Assembly: GCA_922989275.2 (NCBI GenBank)
Contig: OV277864.1
Location: 54,249,550-54,313,549, forward strand
DNA: 64,000 bases
Source: Gari tellinella
Lineage: Eukaryota; Mollusca; Bivalvia; Cardiida; Psammobiidae
Reading direction: 5' to 3'
The notes beneath the pieces were generated by a model. The model saw nothing but the letters and a program-made list of their open reading frames with translations, did not search any database and was not told the DNA's origin. The position numbers and the translations under genes were made by a program. Below are positions 21,366 through 32,708 of this stretch, piece after piece. How positions within the stretch are numbered: position 1 is the stretch's first letter; the number at the start of each line of letters is the position of its first letter.

Positions 21366-21590
21366 TTAACCCATTTCCCCATAAGTATGCCTTTTTACTC
21401 CTATAATATATTCCTACACTGAAGAAAATAGTTCCCTTTTATAGTCAAGTATATGTACCAAAAGAAATATTTTCTATTTCCTAGCAGATGATAGCTTAAA
21501 GCATGCTGAAAGTAAAGCAGAATGTGCCTTAAGATGCATTCTGCTTTACATTCAACTTGCTTTTGGTAATCATCTTCCTTTTAAGAAATA
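21366..21590 (-). repeat. TTAA-C MITE, right end lost
   Basis: TTAACCCATTTCCCCATAAG, then ACTGAAGAAAATAGTTCCC, then the hairpin at about 21497-21560. Confidence 0.7.
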
Positions 21591-21829
21591 AGATATGTTT
21601 TAAAGTTTTGACTTTGTCATTTTGACTTTTTTGTATGATGTTTCGTAAGGCCCCAGAGCACAAAGTGAGCTTTTGCAATACGCCACTGTCCATTTGCCTG
21701 TAAATACGTCAACAATTGCGAACGTCTTCTTTTCTGAAACCAATTGACCCAGTGTAACCATACTTGATCAGATGCATTCTGATTGGTTTTAGCTTCAAAA
21801 GTTGTTCAATCTAGAGGGATGGCCTTGTA

Positions 21830-22140
21830 AGACAATTATGATGCCCCTGCCTAAAAAGTATGCACTGTATGTGGGACGGACGGAGGGACAAACAGACTGG
21901 TAAAAACTGTATGCCCCCAACTGGTCATGGCGGGGGCATAAAAAGTGGGTGGGGCAAGTTGATGGACGGACAGACAGGGGTAAACAGTATGCCCTCCTAT
22001 TGATCTTCGCGGGGGGATAAAAAGTGGGTTGTGCAAGTGGTCTTGCTGTCATGGCAACAATGCAGAGGGACGAACAGATAGACCAAAAACAAAATGCACC
22101 TGACTAAAATGTGGGGGGTTGGGGCATAAAAAAGGTCTAA
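21830..22140 (+). repeat. Tandem CGGACGGA-type repeat tails
   Basis: Two related units carry a GGACGGACGGAGGGAC or GGACGGACAGACAGGG run followed by GTATGCCC and GGGGGCATAAAA/GGGGGATAAAA. Such tails are typical of bivalve dispersed repeats; the same tail appears near 27140-27195, 43820-43890 and 60560-60640. Confidence 0.6.
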
Positions 22141-22189
22141 AAATCAACATAAACTAATCATTTTCAACAGCGAAATAGTCCAAAATCAT

Positions 22190-22955
22190 GAACCAGAGCC
22201 AAGATGGCTCTAAATTGCTCACCTGGTATACCATGTACATGTACAGCTTGACCTATAGTGACCAAGATGTGACCTGCCATGACTAACAATCAATCACAGC
22301 CTAGATTTCAATGAAGCAAACATTTTGAGTTTCTAGAGTGTTATCAAGTTATTTTTGTGATTTAACCTAGTGACCTACATGTACTTTTGACCCAACATGA
22401 TTAATATTGAAATCTAACATTTTATCCAAGATTCATTAAGATCAATAAGATTTGTTGCATTCTAGAGAATTAACCCTTTCCCCAATAGAAGCACCTTATA
22501 GTGCATCTAATTTAGTCCTCCGCTGAAAAATATAGTTCCAATTTATACAGTCATGAAATGTATCATAAGGAGTATTTTCTTCAGTCTAACATGTGGTAGC
22601 TTAAAGCAGGCTGAAAGTAAAGCAGAATGCGCCTTAAGGCGCATTCTGCTTTACTTTCAACCATCTTTAAGTAGTTATCTATATTTAAACTAGAAACAAG
22701 CTATGGGGTAAAGGGTTAACAAGATATTTCTATGATTTGACCTAATGATCTAGTTTTTGACTGGACATGACCCACATTTTAACTTGACCTAGATTTCTTC
22801 AAGACAAAAATCGTCATGATGTTTCATGAGTGAATCAAATATTTAGCCGCTAACCTGTTAACAAACCAATTTTGAATGGATGGGCACATAACATGACGGA
22901 TATCCAGCGATCCTAATAGCTCAACTTGGCACTTTGTGTAAGGTGAGCTAAATTC
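22190..22955 (+). repeat. Family L repeat carrying a nested MITE
   Basis: ATGGCTCTAAATTGCTCACC at the left and ACTTTGTGTAAGGTGAGCTA at the right. It is interrupted by the TTAA-C element at 22470-22719. Confidence 0.7.
22470..22719 (-). mobile_element. TTAA-C MITE nested in family L, exact TTAA duplication
   Basis: TTAACCCTTTCCCCAATAG to GGGGTAAAGGGTTAA, 250 bp. The host sequence reads CTAGAGAA|TTAA|CAAGATATTTC once the element is removed. The hairpin is close to perfect. Confidence 0.9.
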
Positions 22956-23209
22956 AGCATTAAACAGATTAAACTAGGGAAAGGATGCGACACTCGTAAC
23001 AGTATCGAAGTAGAACAAGTCAAGATTTTGGTGTAAAATTTATATAAGTAACATCATCATCATCATCATAAAAATACATTTAGAAAATCTCCTTAAGATT
23101 TGATGATGGACATGTGTCCTATGTACAATATTATACCACAAGAAGTATCAGTAACAAGCACAGTACAGTCAACCTTGGATTAAATATTTGAAAACTAACT
23201 ACAGTATAA

Positions 23210-23653
23210 CCTCTCTATTACGACCACTAAAATGAGGGCTAATTGATTGTATAAATGATAGGTGTCAGCTTAACCCTTTCCCTTATAGAAGCGACTTTTA
23301 GCGAATATAATTTATTCCTCCGCTGAAGAAAATAGTTACAATTTAATCAGCCATGAATATTATATTTTAGAGAATACTTTCTATATTCTAACACATATTA
23401 GCTTAAAGCAGGCTGAAAGTAGAGCAGAATGCGCCTTGAGGTGCATTCTGCTTTACTTTCAACCTGCTTTAAGTATCTATCTTCAATACTAGAAATAGGA
23501 TATCTGGTAAAGGGTTAAAGCAAAGTGATAGTAAAACAGAAAGCTCCTTAAGGAGCTTTCTGTTTTACTGTCACCTTGCTTTAAGCAGTCACCTGTCTTA
23601 CACGCCCAATTATTAACACAATTTAGTGGTCGTACTAGTGAGGTTTTAGTGAA
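23210..23653 (+). mobile_element. TA-D MITE carrying a nested TTAA-C
   Basis: TACAGTATAACCTCTCTATT to TAGTGAGGTTTTAGTGAA. After removing the insert, the hairpin CAGCTTAAAGCAAAGTGATAG becomes contiguous, as in other copies. Confidence 0.85.
23280..23518 (-). mobile_element. TTAA-C MITE nested in TA-D
   Basis: TTAACCCTTTCCCTTATAG to CTGGTAAAGGGTTAA. It occupies the TTAA inside the TA-D hairpin (CAGCTTAAAGC), so the target-site duplication is unambiguous. Confidence 0.9.
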
Positions 23654-23970
23654 CTTCTCATTATAATGTCTTATAAATTAGTTACTGCATTTCTGTTTAC
23701 CATCCATTTATATATTGTGTCAAAGGGAGGTAATAAGGTAACTCATATATATGCAGTAAACCAACTCAGTGGGCTAGTGGACCAAGCATTTTTACAGTAC
23801 ACTTAATATGAGTTATTTAATTACCATAATTTTTTATATACAAAATGATTTTGTATTTGTGAGGAATTTCAAGTTCTGAATGAAGATCAGATGCCAAGTA
23901 ACAAGGCGTTTGATCAGGATACCAAACTTTTTGCAAATAACAGTTAAGTGACCCTAGGCTAGATCAAAAT

Positions 23971-24159
23971 TTAACCCATTTCTCCATAGATATGCCTTTT
24001 ACACATTTACTATATTACTCATCCACTTTATAGTCTGGAAAATGCCAAGAAATATTTCCGATTTCCTAGCAGATGTTAGCTAAATGCAGGCTGAAATTAA
24101 CTGCTTTTCTTTACAACCTGCTTTAAGTGATTAAGTCAGGCTATGGGGAAATGGGTTAA
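23971..24159 (-). mobile_element. TTAA-C MITE with deleted hairpin
   Basis: TTAACCCATTTCTCCATAG to ATGGGGAAATGGGTTAA; much of the hairpin is missing. Confidence 0.75.
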
Positions 24160-24172
24160 GGTAGTTGGCAGC

Positions 24173-24415
24173 TTAATTCATTCAACCCTGAAAGTTCTAA
24201 AGGACAATTCCAATTTTAAAATAAGTCTAGTCTATTTTTGACTATTTAGGGTTGATTTTAACAATATATTTAAAAATGACAAACAGTGTAGACCCTGATC
24301 TCTTAAGGAGTCCTCTGATCAGGGTCTACACTGTTTGCATGGAACAAGTGTCATCCACACAGGTTCACTGTTTGTAAATTACGAGTAAACTCGTCACTAG
24401 GGTTGAGTGTGTTAA
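24173..24415 (-). mobile_element. TTAA-B-like MITE, reverse
   Basis: TTAATTCATTCAACCCTG to CTAGGGTTGAGTGTGTTAA, with a core AAACAGTGTAGACCCTGATC and complement. Confidence 0.8.
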
Positions 24416-24419
24416 TGCA

Positions 24420-25930
24420 GAAGACCAGAAACATGGAGAGCCTTCTTTACTATGGGTGCTCAGCATTAAGTTGTGACCTATAAATAGAGACATGTTTGTT
24501 CATTAAATGATTGCCTAACACAGGTGCGACAATACACATAAACTATATGTTCAAACAGACCAACACCGGAGAACATGCAACTTATCTTACACCCAATTTC
24601 ACAAAACTTCCCTATCTTACACCCAAATTCACAAAACCTCCCAAAACAGGTTAAGAATTGAAACTAAACACTTTGTTCTTTCATAAATGTTCAAAAGCAA
24701 ACAGAATGATGAATCTGCTTCCATGTCGGTGTCTGGTCTCAACGCCCCATCGCATCAACGCCCCACGACATCAACGTACCATTTATGGACCCAACGTGCC
24801 ATTTTCAAAAAATTATATATATCACCCGTATTTGACAATTATTAATTGATGCAAAAGTTAAATAGTTAGTCGGGGTTGTTTTATCCACTTATAGCATCGC
24901 ATTAATCTTCGTATTTCGTAGAAGATAAGTTTCCTTTCGCTAATGCCACACCCAAGTAGCTACCATTTTTCACTGTGTATATGTTTCATGTCTACGATTA
25001 CACTCTTTGAAATGTCGGCATACATGAAAGGGAAAAGTTGCAGACGAGAGGCGTAACAAATACACGTGTCAAGTCTAATATGCCACTGACTGTGTATTCG
25101 GCACGCGCTGATAATCGCATAGCATATTTTTCGCGAGGGTGTGAACATCGGCACACTTTGATAAATTGTTCAAATGTTTGCGACTTTCTTAACTTTTCTT
25201 AACGTTTTTAAATGTCTGATTGATTCACACGAACTTCCAACTTGTTTCATTTATTTAGCAAACGTTCAATTCCAATTCGAAATTGCCATTATAAAAAAAA
25301 AGATATTGATATCATAATAGATCATAATTAGACAGCAACTTATTGGTTTATATATGACAGTTGAATGAAATTAACGATTTACCTTATAATTATACTCCCA
25401 TGAAAAGTGTTTTGTTTTCGCCAAGTTTATTTTTTATCTTCAGCATTTTTCGTAAAATTCCAGAAAATCATTCACAGATCACTGCGTGTAAACTCATTAC
25501 ATACATACGAATATCGTAACTCGAAGATTTAGAAACGTTATCCATTTGTTAATTTCACATCTGGACCCTAAAAAGTTTCATGCTCCCAAAAGGTGTATTT
25601 CAATTGGATAATTATTAGTAAAATCCGCTGTCAATCACTTTTAGAAAACAACAAACTCTACTTGTGAGTTGAATATGTTGAGCGGGGAAGCGAAGTCGGC
25701 TAACTTTGAAGATTTGATCAAAGAGTTTTTAACGTGTTCATGCTGAATTGTCGTCTTTTTTAAACATATTGTCTGATAAGCTGAAAACTAGTTTTCATGC
25801 ATTTGAAAAAGAAGAAAAGTTGAAATGAGTGACAAATAGTTTGGATCCAGATCTGGAAACAACCTGTTTGTAATAATTAGACAAGTCGCACTTTAAAACA
25901 TGAGGGTTAAATATTTTACCCGTAAACCAA
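24420..25930. other. Mostly unique AT-rich intergenic sequence
   Basis: I see no exon, no complete repeat and no RNA gene here, only a short direct duplication near 24590-24645 (ACACCCAAxTTCACAAAAC) and a broken core-I hairpin near 25825-25875. Confidence 0.5.
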
Positions 25931-25945
25931 CTTAAAGACAACAAC

Positions 25946-26109
25946 CAGGACTCCAGATAAGAGGGGGTAAATTGAACAAATCCAGCACTTTCTTACTCAT
26001 TTTACCACCAAATCCTATGGAGACGATTCTAATGAGTAGTGACACGATAGGGTTTAATTGAGAAATAAAGATTTTAGTTTTTGAAATACCCCCCTTATCT
26101 GGAGCCCTG
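25946..26109 (-). mobile_element. hAT-like MITE with one palindrome arm deleted
   Basis: CAGGACTCCAGATAAGAGG to TATCTGGAGCCCTG. The flanks share AACAAC on both sides (the right-hand copy precedes the foldback element). Confidence 0.82.
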
Positions 26110-26115
26110 AACAAC

Positions 26116-27073
26116 CACAGGGCCCCGACACGATTAATTTTTAGGGGAAAAAATTGTCAGAAAGTATATATAGACAAGGGATACAACTGATTTTCAGTAT
26201 ATTCTCACCCCATCTAGACAAAACCGGGCATATCATAAATAAATATTGATGAAACGACACCTTTTTTGCATTTCTGTCTAGCTAATATGATACCCTTCCA
26301 TAAAAACATAACATAAAACCAACTGTAAGCATACAATTTTAACAGTAACTGCGTCCACTCATTGAAATCACCGATTTTCGGAAAACGGGACAGGTGTTCG
26401 TTCATAGCCAACACAGCATTAGACACCTCTGTACGCTTGTTTAGGCGGTATTTTCGAGCATTACAGTAATACAGTTCCATAGATATCAATTTTGACACAT
26501 ATAAAAGCTGATTTGTACTCAAATCATTGCCATACCATCAACAAATTAGCATGTTTTCATCGGCAGTAAAGTTATTCTTGTACATGTAAGCTTTTTTGGT
26601 ACGGCAATGATTTAAGAAGAAATCAGCTTTGATCGGTGTCAAAAATGTATATCTATGCAACTGCATGACTGTCATGTTCGATATTACCGCCTAAACAAGC
26701 GTGCAGTAGTGGCCAATGACTGTAATGCTCGAAAATACCGCCTAAACAAGCGTACAGTAGTCGCCAATGCTGTGTTAGCTATGAACGAACACCTGTCCCG
26801 TTTTCCGAAAATCGATGATTTCAGTGAGTGGATGCAGTTACTGTTAAAATTGCATGCTTACATTTGTTTTTATGTTATGTTTTTATGGAAGGGTATCATA
26901 TTAGCTAGACAGAAATGCAAAAAGGGTGTCGTTTCATCAATATTTATTCATGATATGCCCGGTTTTGTCGAGGTGGGGTGAGAATATACTGAAAATCAGT
27001 TGTATCCCTTGTCTCTATATATACTTTCTGACGATTTTTCTCTCTAAAAAAGCAATCGTGTCGCGGTCCTGTG
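26116..27073. mobile_element. hAT-like foldback element with long inverted arms
   Basis: The two arms (about 26116-26537 and 26598-27073) are inverted copies over about 420-475 bp with a loop of about 60 bp. Ends are CACAGGGCCCCGACACG and its near-complement. The element is flanked by identical 8-bp direct repeats TGAACAAC (26108-26115 and 27074-27081), which with the CAGGG-type ends indicates hAT-type insertion. Each arm contains an open frame of about 100 codons sharing AVLAMNEHLSRFPKI and KGIILARQKCKKGVV; the right arm also has a 51-bp internal duplication. I do not recognise the encoded peptide; it may be non-coding. Confidence 0.85.
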
Positions 27074-27374
27074 TGAACAACTGTATAAGTATCTATGGAT
27101 TTGAGTAAGTGGTATTGATGCTGGAGGAAACGGTAAAGTCTACTTAACGGACGGACACACGGACAGGACAACGCTATACGCATTCGCATTTATAGATACC
27201 GGGGGCATCAAATAGTGCAGATTCTGATCAAAGAACTCGTGAAGGATTCATCTGAGCAGTGTCTACACTGTTTACTTAACAAAATAGATAAGGCTAAATG
27301 GTCTGGGTACAGCGGTAGTTTGATGGGCCAGGTTTGCATGGGTGCATAACTATTACAATTTGTTTTAAATAACA

Positions 27375-28381
27375 TTTAGCACATGGCTTGGAGCTCTCGA
27401 CCAATCACGGGCCTCAAAAACTGTAGACTATATCGCGTAAATTTTAAAAACCATGGACTATTTAATATAGTCCACGTTTCTGTCATCTGAAGGTAATTGA
27501 CATCAACATCCTACAGCGAGCGACTGCAAAAACCTTTAGCCTGCTCTGTAGGCGTAACGATAAATACTCGAAAGTTAAGTGAAATAAACAAAATATCAAG
27601 GATAAAGCTGAAGAAATACAGGAATTTCACAGTAACAATAATATATCTAGATCTACACAGTCCCGCTAGACCTAGATAATTATATGCATTTCTTTAGCTG
27701 TAGATGTACAGTAGAGAAAACGTTATTCTTTCCCAATAGACGCGTTCACGCTAAAAACTATTATTTCGAGGGCAAACAGTTTGGAGCATCATCAGACACC
27801 GGGTAACCCGGCGTCTTATCAGGCTCCAGGGTATTTGCTGCTCGGATAAAAATAAAAAGTAAGAATTGTCAAAAATGTGTACTTTTCTATGTATTAGTGT
27901 TTTGCGTTTGCCTTTCGTTTGCTTTTAAACGGGAAAGAATAACGTTTTCTCCACTGTAAAAGATGGGAACAGAACAGTTCTGTTATGTAAAAAACGGGAT
28001 CTAAATGCCTTGATTGTCTCTAAAAAAGTGTTGAGATCCGAGGAGAATGGCACACGCTTGATGAACAGTGAGACTTAGACTTTAAAGACAATTGCTAATG
28101 AAATGTGCCTACATATAGTACTTCAATAAACTTCACATTGAACTAACCTTTCAAATTTTGCAAAACATTACAAATAAAGTGACTTTTTTCGTCTAAAAAC
28201 AAAAAGCAGAAACGAAAGGTCATGTCATTAAATAATGCTCAAATACGTCTCAAACTTCACATTGAAATAATCTTTCAATTTTTGTAAAATATTACAAATA
28301 AAATGACTTTTCGTCTAAATCAAAAAAGCAGAAACGAAGTGTATCCTTATTTTTCTCGAGCCCAAGCCATGTGCTAAATAG
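27375..28381. repeat. Segment flanked by inverted TTTAGCACATGGCTTGG repeats
   Basis: ATTTAGCACATGGCTTGG near 27375 and its complement CCAAGCCATGTGCTAAAT near 28363 suggest a 1-kb element. Inside are a TA-H MITE and a 122-bp tandem duplication (TTCACATTGAA at about 28130 and 28254). Confidence 0.5.
27717..27958 (+). mobile_element. TA-H MITE, full length
   Basis: TA, CAGTAGAGAAAACGTTATTC at the left; GAATAACGTTTTCTCCACTG, TA at the right. A core-I hairpin (CAAACAGTTTGGAGC, tip CCGGGTAACCCGG) lies in the middle. Confidence 0.88.
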
Positions 28382-28399
28382 GTCAGAGCATGTTAATTT

Positions 28400-28475
28400 C
28401 ATACTACAGAATATAGTCCACTCGGCGCGTCCCGCGCCTCGTGGACTATATTCCGTAGTATGAAATAAACATACT
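28400..28475. repeat. Palindrome with GC-rich centre
   Basis: TTTCATACTACAGAATATAG pairs with CTATATTCCGTAGTATGAAA around a GC-rich middle (CGGCGCGTCCCGCGCC). A related half (ACTATTTAATATAGTCCACG) occurs near 27455. Confidence 0.7.
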
Positions 28476-28800
28476 CTAACCTATACTTAAACAGTGTGTT
28501 CTGATAATTTGACTGGTGATTCTTCTCATCAGGTGGTCCCTTTTTAAAAACAAAAAAAATCGCCCTCTGCGCGGCAACATCAAAGACTTTGAAGTGGAGC
28601 CGACTGCCGAAAATAAAGTCTGCAGAAACAGATGAAACAGTACATGTCATCAGAAAGCGGTTAACCTGTAAGAAGCTGTGTCGTTATAACTTCAAAAGAC
28701 CTGGTCCTGTCAATCACCCGTCCCTTACGTGTTTGTGTGCATGAGTCGAATCAGTTTTGTTACAGATAATATTTACTGGACTATTGATTTGTTAGGTAAT

Positions 28801-29032
28801 TATAGTGGAGAACATATTATTCTTTCCAAATAAACGCATTTTTGCTAAAACTTATTATTGAAATTGCAAACATTTTGGAGAGTAACCCGGCGTCTGATCA
28901 GGCTCCTTAATGTTTGCCACTCAGATTAAAATAAATATTCAGAATTGACCACTAGTTCTCATTTCCTACATTTTATTGCAATTGCATTTCGTTTGCGTTT
29001 AAACGTGAAAGAATAACGTCTTCTTCACTGTA
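28801..29032 (+). mobile_element. TA-H MITE with shortened hairpin
   Basis: TATAGTGGAGAACATATTATTC to GAATAACGTCTTCTTCACTGTA. Confidence 0.78.
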
Positions 29033-29039
29033 TGTGTAA

Positions 29040-31250
29040 GTTTTACTGATATTACGATTTCTTTGAAATTACATGTGTTTTCGAACCTGCGACTAATTTC
29101 AGTCAAGTTTCAAAAAGATGCCTTTGTGTACTGTTAAAATCGGTGTCAATATAAAAGTACCAAGTTAAATTTCATAAATGATATTTTTCGAATTTAACGG
29201 CAGATTGAGAATTCAGTTTTAAGTGTAGCCGCATTTAATCCAATAAAAGAATCATTTTGAATGGGATTTTTGTTTTAACACCAATTTGTAGGTCTTTTAC
29301 CCCTTTCCCAAATGAGCCTTTTAACGCCTCTGCAAACAGAGCAGACATAGGTCAGGGCCTACTATACCTGTCTATAGAGTTATCATAGATCAGAGTTGTC
29401 ACAACTGTTTAGCAAAAACGATTGTTAATTATAACAGAGTGGAAATTTAGTTAATTATTCATAGTGGGTGGAGTCTGGAAAGAATATTCACAAGGGAACG
29501 AGCTCATATTATGTACATATTAAATGATGATTTCGGCTTTTGTTTTCGTATGCCCGGGATACTCGGCACTTTTATATGGTCGTCAATGTTCGACCATAGT
29601 TCATACTATAAATTTTAATTGATATAATAAGTTTCAAGACTATATCTTAAACCTATTTTAAATGTTGTATTCGGTATCGGAGTGTCGAAAAAAGTCCAAA
29701 AATAGAATTAATGCATAACCCCTATTTTAAATGGGGAACTCGGGGCGTTTTTCGTAGGTTTATACATTCAGCCCTAACGACGAGTATACTCGTCATTAAC
29801 AAATAATGTACCTATGAAGAGTACACATGTCATACGAATACAGTGAGGAACCTGATCAGAGGGCTCCTCTGCTCGTATGTCAGTTTGCAATATATTGTCT
29901 TATTCAATCCTAAATAGTCATTAATGGACAAAACTTAGCTGGAAACTGGAATTGTCCATTCAGGGATGAATAGGTTAAGGAAGGTGGGTATTTTCAAATT
30001 ATCGGCGATTCACGGTAAACCAAGAAAAGCCACCTTTTTTAACAGGGGTGTCGACACAGTTATTTAAACAATATATATATGCCTTTAAATACGATATTAG
30101 TACATCAAATTTATTTTAGTTGGTGTTTACGAAGGTTAGGTAGGATCGGCATTTTTCATATCGTCGCCGATTTTTGGACAATAAAAGTATCTTTTTGAGC
30201 GGGAATTCATATATGACTTATAAACTGGTGCACAGATACCTTTAAATACGCTATTACAACATAAAACCCTTTTCCTGTGGTGTTCTCTGCATTTCGAGTC
30301 GCCCGTCGATGAAAACAAAGAAAATGAATTCTGCTAAATATGACGCCTGCTTAAATCAATATATCCTCTATATGTGACTTTATTAATATCCAATTTACAA
30401 ACAGTTTGGAATATATGATGAGAATTGAGTTGGTCTCTAATCTGGATGAAATTGTTTGAAAAGGTTATCAGGAGATTAGCTTTAGCTGCCGTCACGGCCG
30501 TCGGAGTGTACTATTTGCAATTTTTTCTACGATCGGGTGTTCATTTTTGTAATAACAGATATCCTAAATCAATCAGATTATATATCGTGAATAATCTCAA
30601 AAACAATAAATTATACAAAAATAGTATAAATAAAACTGATTTTCTATAATTTTTATAAAGTGGGACGTTCCATCCAGATAATAGGGACGTTCCGTCTGGT
30701 ACGTTGCGGTATTGGGACGTTGAGACCATAAACCTCCATGTCCATATCATTTTTCTACCTTTCATCATTCAAGTAATAAATTAGAGGTGTACAAATGTGC
30801 ATCTATAGAGTAATGGGTGAAAAGCAACTTATCTCGTGGTTTACCTTCTTCTATAAACATCAAAATTAAAAGAAGTTAATCTGAGAAGTTTTGTGAAACA
30901 GTCGTGTAGTTTAAATACAAAACAATATTTAATCGTAAATCTAAATACTTTCCTTCAAAATTATCAAAATCCATTACGAAATTCCTGAAACAACCAATAT
31001 AGGCTAATATACAGTCAAGACTCAATAACTCACATATTTTAGTCAAACTTACACATATTTATTTAACCATACCTAATTAAAACCGTATAAATATGCATAA
31101 ATTTGAGGTTATCAGGACATCTGTATTTTAGTGACCATGTTGTGAAGTCATAATGTTCAGTTACTACCATGCAAACAGTCAAATAAGGAACCACTGTAAA
31201 GAGTGAGTCTGTTGGGTTAAAAATCCCAACAACAGTAAAGTAAATATTGG
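29040..31250. other. Intergenic, decayed repeat fragments only
   Basis: Apart from a diverged TTAA-B-like copy (29757-29976) and broken core-I hairpins (about 29330-29410 and 30400-30465), I see only three GGGACGTT repeats near 30661-30722. No exon is supported. Confidence 0.5.
29757..29976 (+). repeat. TTAA-B-like MITE, diverged
   Basis: ACATTCAGCCCTAACGACG start, ATCAGAGGGCTCC core, GATGAATAGGTTAA end. Confidence 0.6.
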
Positions 31251-31256
31251 TAGTCT

Positions 31257-31500
31257 TTAACCCTTTGAGCCCTAGTCCCGCATATAGGCGTCCTTTTGAA
31301 ACAGTGTACATGTGAATTGTATACTTGTCCTATGCAAACAGTGAAGACCCAGATCAGAGGGCTCCGAAAGGAGCCCTCTGATCAGGGTCTTCACTGTTTG
31401 TCATAATGCCAAACATTGACAAAAACAACCCTTAAACGTCAGAAATGGACTAGACAAAACTGGAATTGTCTATTTAAAGTTTCAGGGAGGAAAGAGTTAA
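31257..31500 (+). mobile_element. TTAA-B MITE, full length
   Basis: TTAACCCTTTGAGCCCTAG to GGGAGGAAAGAGTTAA, 244 bp. The core hairpin AGGGCTCCGAAAGGAGCCCT is near-perfect. Confidence 0.9.
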
Positions 31501-31598
31501 GGAAGGTAGCAAGTTCATGCAGCACAAAAATATTACAGAAATGAGCTTTCTCAGTTTTTGTATTACTTTAGTCAGCAGTCACATGTCTTTCAACTCTT

Positions 31599-31888
31599 TT
31601 AACTCTAAACAAGACATCGCAGACAATGCGAATACCCTCGCTCAGTTCTATTTATACTAACGATGACCTTTTCTTACCTTGTGGGTTATCAGGTTCTGCT
31701 GCAGATTATTTGAGTAACCAGTCTAAATGAAATTCTGGGAAGTTTTATAAATACTGCTTTAAATAATTAGCAAACAGTATAGGCGCTGATCAGAGAGCTC
31801 CTATGGGATCCTTGTGATCTTGGTCTACACTGTTTGCAAATGTAATGAGTATAATTTTAAAACAGGTTCATGGTGTTGAAAGAATTAA
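31599..31888 (+). mobile_element. TTAA-E MITE with about 50 bp of extra sequence
   Basis: TTAACTCTAAACAAG at the left, then the usual TTGTGGGTTATC, and GTGTTGAAAGAATTAA at the right. Confidence 0.78.
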
Positions 31889-31927
31889 GAGATTGTAATG
31901 CAATCTTTTTTAAACTAGAGATATGGG

Positions 31928-32110
31928 CAGAGCACCAGATAAGGGTAATTTTTTCTGAATTATAATAATTTATACCCTATGGTGTCACTACTCATTAGAA
32001 TTGTCTCTTTGAGACAATTCTAATGAGTAGTAACACCATAGGATTTGGTGCTGAAATGAGTGAGAAAATGTTTGATTTGTTGAAATAACTCCCTCTTATC
32101 TGAAGCCTTG
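31928..32110 (+). mobile_element. hAT-like GGGCTCC-family MITE
   Basis: CAGAGCACCAGATAAGGG to TATCTGAAGCCTTG, flanked on both sides by ATATGGG (7 bp), which supports a hAT-like target duplication. Confidence 0.85.
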
Positions 32111-32328
32111 ATATGGGTGTCAGTGGCTGTAACACACATAGCCTCAAGCTGCATGAACAAAAGAACACATGCAACTTTAGTCGTTGCAGGACATGAAAAG
32201 GTCACTTTACACAAGCTTGTCTAAGTGATTCCATAAAAATTTAATTGTTACAGGTTGATATGTTAATTCAGATGTGAAACAATGATGAATACAAAATATG
32301 TTGGTGAAAACAATTGAAATGTTTAATC

Positions 32329-32478
32329 GGATTCGAAAATTGTTTACCAGATGGTATCTTAAAGCAGGCTGAAAGTAAAGCAGAATGCGCCTTAAGACAC
32401 ATTCTGTTTTACTTTCAATCTGCTTTAAAGAATCATATGTCTTCAAAACTGGAAACAGGCTATGGGGTAAAGGGTTAA
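32329..32478 (-). repeat. TTAA-C MITE, right half
   Basis: Hairpin plus GAAACAGGCTATGGGG and AAGGGTTAA. Its TTAA (32475-32478) is shared with the following element. Confidence 0.78.
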
Positions 32479-32708
32479 CTCTTTCCTCCCTGAAACTTTA
32501 AATGGACAAATCCAGTTTCCATTTAAGTCTAGTCCATTTCTGAGTTTTAAGGGTTGTTTTTATCAATGTTTGGCATTATGACAAACATTGAAGACCTTGA
32601 TCAGAGGGCTCCTAGGAGCCCTCTGATCTAGGTCTTTACTGTTTGCATAGGATAAGTGTACTATTCACATGTACACTGTTTGCAAAGGACTAGGGTTCAA
32701 AGGGTTAA
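32475..32708 (-). mobile_element. TTAA-B MITE, reverse, sharing a TTAA
   Basis: TTAACTCTTTCCTCCCTG to CTAGGGTTCAAAGGGTTAA. A core-II remnant follows to about 32830. Confidence 0.85.

Noticed and set aside
21795..22052. Overlapping - strand frames of 85 and 61 codons
   Set aside because: They are translations of CGGACGGA-type repeat tails.
24658..24849. Small + strand frame at 24658
   Set aside because: No domain or coding pattern, and its length is expected by chance in AT-rich DNA.
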